This document shows, piece after piece, positions 52,818 through 62,108 of a stretch of DNA of 64,000 nucleotides; position 1 is the stretch's first letter, and each line of letters starts with the position of its first letter. The notes under the pieces are model-generated. The model was not told the origin of the DNA. It did not search any database and saw only the letters and a program-made list of their open reading frames with translations. Made by a program: the position numbers and the translations under genes. Source of the stretch: CAWGOF01 sp963824225 (GTDB lineage Bacteria > Acidobacteriota > Polarisedimenticolia > Polarisedimenticolales > Polarisedimenticolaceae); contig CAWGOF010000001.1 in the NCBI GenBank assembly GCA_963824225.1, forward strand, positions 248,001 to 312,000, in the 5' to 3' direction.

Positions 52818-53456
52818 ATGCGCCTCAACCTACCGAATTCGCTGACGCTCCTGCGCATCTTCCTCGTGCCGCTGCTCGTGGTCGTGCTGCTCACTCCGCC
52901 GTGGGCCACGGCGTGGGTTCGCGCGCGCGTCGAGCAGGGGGACTCGATCGCCTGGATCGGATCGCTGGTCGAGTGGCTCGGCGCGTGGCGTGAGATCGTC
53001 GCGGTCGTGATCTTCCTCGTCGCCGCGGCGACCGACTGGCTCGACGGGTACCTCGCGCGCTCGCGGGGGCAGGTCACGACGCTGGGCATGCTCCTCGATC
53101 CGATCGCCGACAAGCTCCTGACCACGTCGGCGTTCATCGCGCTCGTCGAGCTGCGGCTCGCACCGGCATGGATGATCGTCGTGATCGTCGGGCGCGAGTT
53201 CGTGGTCAGCGGGATGCGCAGCATCGCCGCGTCGCGCGGCTGGGTCATGGCGGCTTCGCGCTGGGGCAAGTACAAGACGGCGAGCCAGGTGGTGGCGATC
53301 GTGCTGCTGATCCTGACGAACCAGCTTGTCGGGCTGTTCCCGTACGGCAACCTCGGCGTGCTGGCGCTGTGGGTCGTCCTGATCCTGGCCCTGGGCTCGA
53401 TGGTCCACTACCTGAACCTGTTCCTGCGAACGGTCGACCTCGGGGCCGAGGCGTGA
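52818..53456 (+). CDS. pgsA: CDP-diacylglycerol-glycerol-3-phosphate 3-phosphatidyltransferase
   Basis: 212 residues, about five membrane helices. The CDP-alcohol phosphotransferase signature is complete: DGYLARSRGQVTTLGMLLD then PIADK (DGxxARx8GxxxDxxxD). Begins LNLPNSLTLLRIFLVPLLV, typical of PgsA. First step to phosphatidylglycerol. RBS GGGGGCG; stop overlaps the DUF502 gene (GTGA). Confidence 0.93.
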   Translation: MRLNLPNSLTLLRIFLVPLLVVVLLTPPWATAWVRARVEQGDSIAWIGSLVEWLGAWREIVAVVIFLVAAATDWLDGYLARSRGQVTTLGMLLDPIADKLLTTSAFIALVELRLAPAWMIVVIVGREFVVSGMRSIAASRGWVMAASRWGKYKTASQVVAIVLLILTNQLVGLFPYGNLGVLALWVVLILALGSMVHYLNLFLRTVDLGAEA

Positions 53457-54145
53457 AGGTCGGCCTCCTGGCCCACGTCCGGAGCCGGCTGGTGCGGGGC
53501 ACGATCCTCGTGCTGCCCGCGCTGATCACGATCTGGCTCCTGCGCGTGCTGTTCCGGATGATCGACGGGAACGTGACGCCGTACGTCCGCGCGGTCCTGG
53601 AATGGTCGGGCATTCCGGGCCTCGAGCTGTGGTTCGCCCGTCTCGGGGTGCCGATCATCGGCCTGCTGCTCACCGCGGCCTTCGTCTATCTGATCGGGGT
53701 GCTTGCCGGCAACTTCCTCGGACGGCGCCTGGGACGTGCGATCGAGTCGTACATCCTGCGCGTCCCGCTGGTGAAGGGGGTGTATGGCGGCGCGCGTCAG
53801 CTGCTCGACGCGTTCACCCCCGGCGGCCGGCAGGCGTTCTCGCGAGTCGTGGCGGTCGAGTATCCGCGGCGCGGCGCGTGGACCGTGGGCTTCGTCACGA
53901 GCGAGGTCACCCACCGGCTACCCATCGGGGGGCGCGACACGGCATGCCTGGCCGTATTCCTTCCCACGACGCCGAATCCGACGTCGGGCTGGCTGGCCCT
54001 CGTTCCGATCGACGAGGTGCGGGTGCTCGACCTGAGCGTCGAGGAAGGGGTCAAGCTGATCGTGTCGGGCGGTATCGTCAGCCCTCCCGACGTCGGTACG
54101 GCGAGCCACCTCTGGACGGCCGCCGACGACGTCTCGCCGGCGTGA
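53453..54145 (+). CDS. DUF502 family membrane protein
   Basis: 230 residues. Two N-terminal membrane helices (GTILVLPALITIWLLRVLF and VPIIGLLLTAAFVYLIGVLAG), then a soluble domain with IPLVKGVYG-like VPLVKGVYGGARQLLDAF, VGFVTSEVTH and VFLPTTPNPTSGWLALVP, all typical DUF502 motifs. Function unknown. Between two phospholipid genes, pgsA and plsC. Confidence 0.88.
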   Translation: MKVGLLAHVRSRLVRGTILVLPALITIWLLRVLFRMIDGNVTPYVRAVLEWSGIPGLELWFARLGVPIIGLLLTAAFVYLIGVLAGNFLGRRLGRAIESYILRVPLVKGVYGGARQLLDAFTPGGRQAFSRVVAVEYPRRGAWTVGFVTSEVTHRLPIGGRDTACLAVFLPTTPNPTSGWLALVPIDEVRVLDLSVEEGVKLIVSGGIVSPPDVGTASHLWTAADDVSPA

Positions 54146-54152
54146 GGGGCGC

Positions 54153-54767
54153 ATGGCGTACGCCGTCGTGCGCTGGGTGTTCCTCGTCCTCGCCCGACCG
54201 TGGCTGAAGTTCCGCGTCGTCGGACTCGAGCGCATACCGGTGTCGGGACCCACGGTGATCGTCGCGGCGCATCGGTCGTGGCTCGATCCGCCGTGCATCG
54301 TCGGCGCGTGTCCCCGCGCCGTGTCGTTCCTGATCCTCGACACGGTGTACGCGCGGCCGTGGGCCCGCTGGCTGTACCGTATGGTCCGGGCGATCCCGGT
54401 TTCGAACGGCGGAGGCGGCGCGCTCGCCGGGACGCGCGAGGCGCTGCGCCGGCTCGCCGCGGGCGGTGTGATCGGCGTGTTTCCCGAGGGCCGCGTGTTC
54501 CGCGACGACGCACCGGGCCGAATACGACCGGGCGCGGCGCTCCTGGCCGTACGTGCGGGAGCGTGCGTCGTGCCGATCCACATCCAGGGATCGGCCGATG
54601 CGTGGCCGCGCGGCACGGCGCTCCCGCGGCGGCGGCCGATCGTCGTGCACGTCGGTCTGCCGCTCGATCCACCGACGCGCGAGCGGCAGTCGATCGACGC
54701 GCTGACCGTGCGGATCGGGGAGACGCTGAGCGATCTGGCACGCACGGCGCGGGCCGGCGGAGCGTGA
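54153..54767 (+). CDS. plsC: 1-acyl-sn-glycerol-3-phosphate acyltransferase
   Basis: 204 residues. PlsC motifs in order: AHRSWLDPPC (HxxxxD catalytic pair), a glycerol-phosphate motif around GGGALAGTREAL, and FPEGRVF. Transfers an acyl chain to lysophosphatidate to make phosphatidate, the substrate of CdsA. The stop overlaps an in-frame GTG of the next gene. Confidence 0.92.
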   Translation: MAYAVVRWVFLVLARPWLKFRVVGLERIPVSGPTVIVAAHRSWLDPPCIVGACPRAVSFLILDTVYARPWARWLYRMVRAIPVSNGGGGALAGTREALRRLAAGGVIGVFPEGRVFRDDAPGRIRPGAALLAVRAGACVVPIHIQGSADAWPRGTALPRRRPIVVHVGLPLDPPTRERQSIDALTVRIGETLSDLARTARAGGA

Positions 54768-54769
54768 CG

Positions 54770-55990
54770 ATGAACGCGGCGATCGTGACGGTCGGATCGG
54801 AGCTCCTGCGTCACGGGAAGCTCGACACGAATGGGCGCTGGCTCGCCGAGCGGCTGCTCGACGGCGGCGTGCGCGTCGATCTGCGTGCCGCGGTCGGCGA
54901 CGATGTCTCGGGGATCGCCGCGCTGGTCGAGCACGCGCTGGCGACGTGCGACCTCACCGTGCTCACGGGCGGGCTCGGTCCGACCGCCGACGATGTCACC
55001 CGGGAGGGCGTCGCGCGCGCCACGGGACGCGCTCTCGAGCGGGACGAGGAGGTCGTGCGGGCGCTGCGCGCGCGGTTCGAGGCCCGCGGCTTCCCGTTCC
55101 TGCCCATGCAGGCCCGGCAGGCCGATCGGCCGGCCGGCGCCGACTGGGTCCTGAACCCGATCGGTAGCGCACCGGGGTTCGCGCTGGCGCACGCGAGCCG
55201 CTTGATCGTCGCGCTGCCCGGCGTTCCCGCGGAGATGCGCGCGATGTTCGATCAGGCCGTCGTGCCGCGCCTCGCGGCCGCGGGGATCGCCCGCCGCGCC
55301 CTGCGTGTCGCCGGACGCAGCGAGGCGTGGGTCGAGGCCGCGCTGTGCGACCTCTACGGGACCGACGGTGTCGACGTGACGATCCTCGCCGGACGCGAGG
55401 GGGTCGAGCTGCACCTGCTGGCCGAGGCGCGGACGCCCGCCGAGGCGCTCGAGCGCGTGGTTGGCGTCGAGCGTCGAATGATCGAGCGGCTGGGGAACGA
55501 TCTCTACGGGTCGGGGGAGGACACGCTGGCTCACGCGGTCGGCCAGAGGCTCCTCGCCGCCGGCCGGACCGTCGCCGTGGCCGAGTCGTGCACGGCGGGC
55601 CTGCTCGCCGCGGCCCTGACGTCGGTGCCCGGATCGTCGGCCTGGTTCCGCGGCGGCTTCCTGCCCTACGCCGACGATCTGAAGGTTCGACTGTGCGGGG
55701 TCGACCCGGCCGTGCTCGCCGCCGAGGGCGCGGTCAGCGAGGCGGTCGTGCGGGCCCTCGCTCGCGGGGCGCGCGATCGCGCGGCGGCCGATCTGGGCGT
55801 GGCGATCAGCGGAATCGCCGGGCCCGGGGGCGGGACGAAGGACAAGCCGGTTGGTCTGGTCCACGTCGCGCTCGCCGACCGGACGGACGAGCACGCCTGG
55901 GCCACGCGGTGGATCGGCGATCGCGATCTCGTGCGCACCCGCGCGGTGAGCTTCGCGCTCGACCGGATCCGGCGCTGGCCGGAGCGATGA
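54770..55990 (+). CDS. cinA: CinA/PncC-type nicotinamide-nucleotide amidase with COG1058 domain
   Basis: 406 residues. N-terminal MoCF-like COG1058 domain (IVTVGSELLRHGKLDTNGRW, LTGGLGPTADDVTREGVA, PGVPAEMRAMF), C-terminal CinA domain with AVAESCTAGLLAAALTSVPG and ISGIAGPGGGTKDKPVGLVH. Recycles NMN to NaMN and clears damaged pyridine nucleotides. ATG 54770; GTG 54764 is also in frame and would overlap plsC. Confidence 0.93.
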   Translation: MNAAIVTVGSELLRHGKLDTNGRWLAERLLDGGVRVDLRAAVGDDVSGIAALVEHALATCDLTVLTGGLGPTADDVTREGVARATGRALERDEEVVRALRARFEARGFPFLPMQARQADRPAGADWVLNPIGSAPGFALAHASRLIVALPGVPAEMRAMFDQAVVPRLAAAGIARRALRVAGRSEAWVEAALCDLYGTDGVDVTILAGREGVELHLLAEARTPAEALERVVGVERRMIERLGNDLYGSGEDTLAHAVGQRLLAAGRTVAVAESCTAGLLAAALTSVPGSSAWFRGGFLPYADDLKVRLCGVDPAVLAAEGAVSEAVVRALARGARDRAAADLGVAISGIAGPGGGTKDKPVGLVHVALADRTDEHAWATRWIGDRDLVRTRAVSFALDRIRRWPER

Positions 55991-56553
55991 GAGCGTTCCT
56001 GGCGGTCGAGCTCGGCGAGGCGGCCCGCCGCACCCTCGCGGATCTGCAGGCCGAGCTCGCGCGCACGCTCGACGGCTGGCGCTGGACCCGAAGCGATGCG
56101 CTCCACCTGACGTTGCGATTCCTCGGAGAGATCGACGAGCGAGCGGAGCTCGCGGCCCGCGAACGGTTTGCCGCCGCCGCGCGGACGATCGCCGCGTTCG
56201 ACACCGTGACCCGCGAGCTCGGCTGCGTCCCCGACGCGCGCCACCCGCGGGTCCTGTGGATCTCCGTCCGTGAGATCGACGGGGAGCGGCGTCTCGGCCA
56301 GCTCGCCGAAGCGCTCGAGGGCGCAGCGCAAGCGAGCGGGCTCGCGACCGAGCGCCGGCCGTTCGAGGGTCATCTCACGCTCGCTCGCGCGCCGCGAGGA
56401 GGTCGTCCCTCCGCCCCCACCGTGCGCGCGGGTCCCGCGGTGCCGATCCCGGTGACCGAGGTCGTTCTGTTCGAGAGCCGACTCGAGCCCACCGGGGCGC
56501 GGTACACTGCACGCGCTCGGTTCCCGTTGGGCGATGCACCGGGCAGGTCCTGA
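55987..56553 (+). CDS. thpR: RNA 2',3'-cyclic phosphodiesterase (2H family)
   Basis: 188 residues. The two catalytic HxTx motifs are HLTLRFLG (residue ~39) and HLTLAR (~residue 130). Starts MRAFLAVEL as usual. Opens cyclic phosphates on RNA ends; cellular role uncertain. ATGA overlap with cinA. Confidence 0.92.
   Translation: MRAFLAVELGEAARRTLADLQAELARTLDGWRWTRSDALHLTLRFLGEIDERAELAARERFAAAARTIAAFDTVTRELGCVPDARHPRVLWISVREIDGERRLGQLAEALEGAAQASGLATERRPFEGHLTLARAPRGGRPSAPTVRAGPAVPIPVTEVVLFESRLEPTGARYTARARFPLGDAPGRS
56503..56508 (+). promoter_or_regulatory. -10 element upstream of PHP phosphatase gene
   Basis: TACACT inside the end of thpR; transcription would start near 56515. Confidence 0.3.
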
Positions 56554-56587
56554 CCGGATCGCCCGAGCGACCGGAGCGCAACTCCAC

Positions 56588-57379
56588 GTGATCGACCTGC
56601 ATACGCACGTGCTGCCCGCGATCGACGATGGCGTCGAGACCGAGGACGAGGCGCTCGAGTTCGTGCGAGTCGCGGTGGCCGACGGCGTACGGGTCATCGT
56701 CGCCACGCCGCACTGCCGGGACGGGTTCTACCTCAACGACCGGGCGCGGGTCCTCGAGGAGGTCGCGCGGCTGCGCGAGCGTCTGGCGCGGGAGAACGTG
56801 CCGGTGACGCTCGAGCCCGGAGCCGAGGTGCACCTGTGCCCGGACCTGGTGCCGCGGATCCGCGACGGGCGCGCACCGACACTCGGTGACAACGGGCGCA
56901 CGCTGCTGCTCGAGCTATCGCTGAGCCAGTACCCGGTCGAGCTCGAGAACCTGGTGTTCCAGCTGCGGCTCGCCGGCATCGACGTCGTGTTCGCCCACCC
57001 CGAGCGCATCCGCTACTTCCAGGACGACGTCGCGCGGTACGAGGCCGTGGTGCACGCCGGCGCGTATGGTCAGCTCACGACCGGTAGCATCCTCGGACAG
57101 TTCGGCCGCACGGCGCACGCGTTCTCGGCCGAGCTCCTGCGCAAGGGCCTCGTGCACGTGCTCGCGTCCGATGCGCACAACGTGCGCGGCCGGCCGCCGG
57201 TGCTCTGCACGGCGCTTGCCGCCGCGGCGAGCCTCGTCGGCGAGCGTCGGGCCGAAGCGATGGTGCAGCAGATCCCGGCGGCGCTGCTCGCGGGCCGCGA
57301 GCCCGAGGTGCCGCCGGTCGACACGCCGCTGCCGACGCGGCGCCGGTTTCTGGGTTGGCTGTCCCGGCGCGGGCGATGA
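56588..57379 (+). CDS. PHP-domain tyrosine phosphatase (CpsB/Wzb-like)
   Basis: 263 residues from GTG 56588; ATG 56534 is in frame but would add an unusual 18 residues. PHP metal motifs: VIDLHTHVLPAIDDG, VIVATPHCRDGFY, EPGAEVHL, FAHPERIRYF and HVLASDAHNVRGRPP. In capsule or exopolysaccharide systems CpsB removes phosphate from a tyrosine kinase. No kinase or polysaccharide genes lie in the window, so the partner is elsewhere. Confidence 0.88.
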   Translation: MIDLHTHVLPAIDDGVETEDEALEFVRVAVADGVRVIVATPHCRDGFYLNDRARVLEEVARLRERLARENVPVTLEPGAEVHLCPDLVPRIRDGRAPTLGDNGRTLLLELSLSQYPVELENLVFQLRLAGIDVVFAHPERIRYFQDDVARYEAVVHAGAYGQLTTGSILGQFGRTAHAFSAELLRKGLVHVLASDAHNVRGRPPVLCTALAAAASLVGERRAEAMVQQIPAALLAGREPEVPPVDTPLPTRRRFLGWLSRRGR

Positions 57380-57399
57380 GCCGGATCCGATCGACCTGC

Positions 57400-57405
57400 T
57401 AGTCT
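57400..57405 (+). promoter_or_regulatory. -10 element for TPR gene
   Basis: TAGTCT 28 bases before the ATG at 57433; no convincing -35. Confidence 0.3.
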
Positions 57406-57432
57406 GGAGCGCGGGAAGGAGGCGCGCGAACC

Positions 57433-58222
57433 ATGCAGCGATTCCCGTCGGCCCTCTCACGGAGTCTCGTTCCGCTCGTGGCCCTGACGCTCGTCGTGCT
57501 GGTCGCGGGGGGGCCGATCCACGCGAAGAAGAAGCCCAAGAAGAGCGAGGTCAGCCTGTCGGACCAGCTGCAGCTCGCGCAGTCGCTGATGGACGCCGGG
57601 CGCGTCGGCGACTCGCTCGCCGTGGTGAACGAGGCGCTCAAGTCGCACCCCGAGAACGCGCAGGTCCACGCGTTGAAAGGCAAGCTGACGTTCCAGGCCG
57701 GGAAGTACGCGGAGGCCGAGGCGGCGTTCCGCAAGGCGCTCGAGCTCGATCCCTACATGACCGACGCCCACAACTACCTCGGCGTCACGCTGAACGAGCT
57801 GGGGCGCTACGGCGAGGCCGAGGCGGAGTACAAGCGCGCGCTCGAGGACGCGGCGTATCCGACCCCCGAGAACGTGTATCTCAACCTGGGGATCCTGTAC
57901 GCCACGCAGAAGCGGGACGACGAGGCGATCGCCGCGCTGCGCCGGGCGGTCGAGATCAACCCGCGGTTCTACAAGGCGCACTTCGAGCTCGCCGCCGTGC
58001 TCGACCGGCAAGGGCAAGCTCGAGGAGGCGGCGCGCGAGTACGAGGTCGCGTCGCCGGCGTACCGCACCGTCGGAGATTTCTACTACCGGCTCGGGTTCG
58101 CGTATTTCCGGCTGGGGCACGTCGATCGCGCGCGGGACAGCTTGAACCGGGCGATCCAGGTCGCTCCGGGGAGCCCGAGCGCCGCGCAGGCCGACGAGCT
58201 GCTGCGCATGATCCCGGACTGA
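57433..58222 (+). CDS. Secreted TPR protein (PilF/PilW-like), one insertion
   Basis: ~262 residues after repair. Signal peptide (VALTLVVLVAGGPIHA), a Lys-rich patch, then five or six TPR units: LSDQLQLAQSLMDAGRVGDSL, AQVHALKGKLTFQAGKYAEA, TDAHNYLGVTLNELGRYGEA, YLNLGILYATQKRDDEA. One extra A near 58010 breaks the frame; removing it gives the final repeats (FYYRLGFAYFRLGHVDRA) to MIPD and TGA 58220-58222. Could be a pilus-assembly pilotin-like protein, by layout only. Confidence 0.75.
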
Positions 58223-58223
58223 C

Positions 58224-59134
58224 GTGGCCCTGCCGGTGTTCCGCCGGATCGCCGACGGGCTGGCCCGGACGCGCGATGCGATCGCGGGCCGCCTGTCGAC
58301 GGTGATCGGGGCCCGGACGCTCGATCCGCGCTCGCTCGCCGAGCTCGAGACCGCGCTGCTCGCCGCCGACGTCGGTCCCGAGCTGACCGCCGAGATCCTC
58401 GACGCCGTCCGGGACGGTGCGTCGTCGAGCGCAGCGGGCGGCGCGCACGGTGCCGTTCGGGAGGCGCTCCTGCGCGCCGTCCCCCCGGCTCCGCCGCCGG
58501 TCGCCGCACCGCCGCCGCACGTCGTGTTCGTCGTCGGAGTCAACGGCGGTGGCAAGACGACGACCGTCGGCAAGCTCGCTGCGCGCGAGCGCGCGGCGGG
58601 CCGCCGCGTGCTCGTCGTCGCCGCCGACACGTTCCGCGCGGCAGCGATCGATCAGCTCGAGCGCTGGACCGAGCGCGCGGGGGTCGAGCTGTTGAAGCAG
58701 CGCGAAGGCGCGGACCCCGCGGCCGTCGTGTTCGACGCCCTGCGGGCCGCGCGGTCGCGCGGCATCGATCGCGTGCTCGTCGACACCGCGGGCCGGCTGC
58801 ACACGAAGGTCAACCTGATGGCCGAGCTGGGCAAGCTCGCGCGCATCGCCGGCCGGGAGGTCGCCGGCGCGCCGCACGAGGTGCTGCTGGTGGTCGACGC
58901 CACGACCGGTCAGAACGGGCTGACGCAGGCCGAGCGAGTTCGCCGGCGCGGCGCGCATCACGGGCGTCGTCCTGACCAAGCTCGACGGCACGGCGAAGGG
59001 GGGCGTGGCGCTGGCGATCCAGCGCAAGCTCGGCGTGCCCGTGCGCTACGTCGGCGTCGGCGAGCAGCTCGACGACCTGCTCGAGTTCGATCGCGAGGCG
59101 TTCGTCGACGGACTGCTCGGGCCGCGCGCCGTGA
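58224..59134 (+). CDS. ftsY: Signal recognition particle receptor FtsY, insertions near the end
   Basis: ~302 residues, lacking the long acidic A domain. NG domain: GVNGGGKTTTVGKLAA (P-loop), VVAADTFRAAAIDQLERW, VLVDTAGRLHTKVNLM, VVDATTGQNGLTQA, then after a break at ~58936 ITGVVLTKLDGTAKGGVALA and VRYVGVGEQLDDLLEF. As read, the frame runs on into ribD; one base fewer just before would use TGA 59132-59134. Partner of Ffh, encoded 4 kb downstream. Confidence 0.88.
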
Positions 59135-59163
59135 GCGCGTTCGCGCGCGGCGAGCGTTCGTTC

Positions 59164-60240
59164 ATGGAGCAAGCGCTGGCCCTCGCGGCGCTCGGCGAAG
59201 GCGCGACGAGCCCGAACCCGCGCGTCGGCTGCGTGATCGTGCGCGACGGCGTCGTCGTGGGGTCCGGGTTCCATCGCCGCGGCCGGGAAGCCGCACGCCG
59301 AGGCGCTCGCCGTCCGCGCCGCCGGCGAGCGGACCCGCGGGGCCACGCTGTACGTCAACCTCGAGCCGTGCGCCCACCACGGGCGCACGGCGCCGTGCGC
59401 GACGGCGCTGATCGCGAGCGGCGTGGCGCGGGTCGTGGCCGCGCACCAGGATCCGAACCCGCTCGTCGACGGGCGCGGGTTCGCCGCCCTGACGCAGGCC
59501 GGGATCGCGCGTCGACGTCGGGCTCCTGGCGCGCGAGTCGCGCGAGCTGAACGCCCCGTTCCTGTCGGTGCACGAGCGCCGTTTGCCGCTCGTCACGCTC
59601 AAGGCCGGAGCGACGCTCGACGGCCGGATCGCCGCGGCCGCAGGCCGGAGCCGCTGGATCACCGGTCCGCTCGCCCGACGCGTCGCGCACCGCCTGCGCT
59701 GGGCGCACGACGCGATCGTCGTCGGCGCGGGCACGATCCGGAACGACGATCCGCAGCTGACCGTCCGGCTCGCCGGGGCGCGCGCGCCGCGCTGGCGCGT
59801 CGTCCTGGCGTCGACGCTCGAGCTCGACCCGCGCGCCGCCGTGTTCCGCGAGGCGCCCGGTGCGCCGCGCCCGCGCGTGTACACCGGCTCGGCGGCTACG
59901 GCAAAGGCGGTCGAGGCGCTCTCGGGCGTGGCCGACGTGGTCCGCGTGCCGGAGTCGTCGAGCGGGCTCGAGCTGGTGAGCGTGCTGCGCGACCTCGTCG
60001 TCGTCGGCGTGCAGTCGGTCCTGGTCGAGGGCGGCGGCCGCACGCACGCCGGGTTCCTCGCCGCGGGGCTCGCGCAGCGGATCGCGCTGTTCGTCGCGCC
60101 GACGCTCCTCGGCGCGCGTGGAACGACGCCGCTCGTCGATCTGCCGGGCGCGACGTCTCCGGCTCACGGGCTGCGGATCACCGAGCGGCGGCGTCGTTCC
60201 GCTCGGCACGGACCTCCTCGTGCTCGGCCGCGTAGGCTGA
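59164..60240 (+). CDS. ribD: Riboflavin biosynthesis deaminase/reductase RibD, insertions
   Basis: Bifunctional enzyme. Deaminase part: MEQALALAALGEGATSPNPR, VGCVIVRDGVVVGSG, HAEALAVRAAGE (zinc His/Glu) and VNLEPCAHHGRTAPCA (zinc Cys). Reductase part: VTLKAGATLDGRIAAA, AIVVGAGTIRNDDPQLTVR and VLVEGGGRTHAGFL. One extra base near 59281, 59510 and 60191. Ends LLVLGRVG at TGA 60238-60240. ~358 residues. Confidence 0.9.
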
Positions 60241-60245
60241 GCGGC

Positions 60246-60853
60246 GTGTTCACCGGGCTCGTCGAGACGGTCGGTCGCGTGGTGGCCCTCGCGTCGCGCA
60301 CGGGTGCGATGCGCTTGACGCTGGCCTCGGATCTGCCGCTCGACGGGACGCAGGTCGGCGCGAGCGTGGCGGTCGACGGCGTGTGCCTGACCGTGGCCGA
60401 GCGCACGGGACAGCGGATCGTGGCCGACGTCGTGGCCGAGACGCTGGCCCGGTCGACGCTCGGCGAGCTGCGCGTACGGCAGCGCGTGAACCTCGAGCGC
60501 GCGCTGCGCGTGGGCGATCGCCTGGGAGGCCATCTGGTCGCCGGGCACGTCGACGACACGGCCGGCGTGCGGGCCGTGCGGCGCCGGGGTGCGGATCGCC
60601 GCGTGACGATCGCGCTACGGCGTGCCTTGCGGCCGTACGTCGCGCCCAAGGGCTCGATCGCGCTCGACGGCGTGTCGCTCACCGTCGCCGCGCGTACGGC
60701 GACGACGTTCGAGGTCGTCCTCGTCCCGCGAGACGCTCGAGCGCACGACGCTCGGAGCGCTCGCGGTCGGCGACCGGCTCAACGTGGAGGTCGACCTGAT
60801 CGCGCGCTATCTTGAGACTGCTGACACGCGCGAAGCGAGCGGTGGAGCCATGA
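60246..60853 (+). CDS. ribE: Riboflavin synthase alpha chain, insertions
   Basis: Two lumazine-binding barrels: VFTGLVETVGRVV with VAVDGVCLTVA, and GGHLVAGHVDDTAGV with IALDGVSLTVA. GTG 60246 is five bases after ribD. An extra base near 60729 breaks the frame; corrected, it continues VVLVPETLERTTLGAL then LNVEVDLIARYL. The stop is not certain; with one further base removed, the frame ends at TGA 60851-60853, overlapping the ribBA ATG. Confidence 0.87.
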
Positions 60854-62095
60854 GCGTCGATCCCGAGCCCGCGGGCCCGTTCGCCTCGATCGAGGAGGTG
60901 CTCGACGACCTGCGCGCCGGGCGGCTGATCGTCATCCTCGACGACGAGGACCGCGAGAACGAGGGCGACCTCGTCTGCGCCGCGGAGCTCGTCACGCCGG
61001 AGATCGTGAACTTCATGGCCACGCACGGGCGCGGGCTCATCTGCCTGCCGATGCCGGCCGAGCGCCTGGACGCGCTCGAGATCCCGCTGATGGTCCAGGA
61101 GGGCCAACAGCGCGCGCCGCGGCACCGCGTTCTGCGTCTCGATCGAGGCCCGGCCGCGAGGTCACGACCGGCATCTCCGCCGCCGACCGCGCGCGCACGA
61201 TCCGCATCGCCGTCGGATCCCGCGACACGGCCGGACGACCTGGCGCGACCGGGCCACGTGTTCCCGCTGCGCGCGCGCACCGGCGGCGTGCTGAAGCGCG
61301 CCGGGCCACACCGAGGCGTCGGTCGACCTGTGTCGCATGGCCGGGCTGTCCCGCCGCGGCCGTGGTCTGCGAGATCATGAACGCCGACGGCACCATGGCG
61401 CGGCTGCCCGACCTGCGCGACGTTCGCCGCGCGCGCACGGCCTGCGGATGGTGACGATCGCGCAGATCTCATCCGCCACCGCATGCGCACCGAGCGGCTG
61501 GTGCGCGCGCGTCGCGTCGCCCGACCTGCCGACGGCGAGCGGGCGGTGGAAGATCCACGCGTTCCACTACGAGCTGGAGGACCAGACGCACGTGGCGCTC
61601 GTGATGGGCGAGCCGTCGCCCGACGAGCCGATGCTCGTGCGCGTGCACTCGGAGTGCTTGACCGGAGACGTCTTCGGCTCGATGCGCTGCGATTGCGGGG
61701 CGCAGCTGCAGCCTGGCGATGGAGCGCGATCGCGGCGAAGGGCAAGGGCGTGATCCTGTACCTGCGCCAGGAGGGGCGGGGGATCGGCCTGGCCAACAAG
61801 CTGCGCGCCTACGAGCTGCAGGACCGCCAGCACAAGGACACGGTCGAGGCGAACCTGCTGCTCGGGTTCCGCGCCGACCATCGCGACTACGGCGTCGGCG
61901 CGCAGATCCTCTACGACCTGGGGGTCCGGCGCCTGCGGCTGATGACGAACAACATGGGCAAGTACGTCGCGCTGCGCGGGTACGGCCTCGAGATCGTCGA
62001 GCGCGTTCCGCTCGAGCCGCCGGCCGACGAGGACAATCGCGACTACCTGCGCGACGAAGAAGACCAAGATGGGCCACCTGCTGGAATCGGTGTAG
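60850..62095 (+). CDS. ribBA: RibBA: DHBP synthase / GTP cyclohydrolase II, many insertions
   Basis: DHBP synthase half: LRAGRLIVILDDEDRENEGD, FMATHGRGLICLPM, then broken pieces of HTEASVDLCRMAGL and the region around VCEIMNADGTMARLPDL. Cyclohydrolase half: LVRVHSECLTGDVFGSMRCD, ILYLRQEGRGIGLANKLRAY, GFRADHRDYGVGAQIL and LMTNNMGKYVAL. Single extra bases occur repeatedly from ~61105 to 62053. Ends in frame MGHLLESV at TAG 62093-62095. ~405 residues when repaired. Both ends of the riboflavin branch are thus present; ribH is not seen. Confidence 0.88.
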
Positions 62096-62108
62096 GAGAG
62101 GCGCCCGC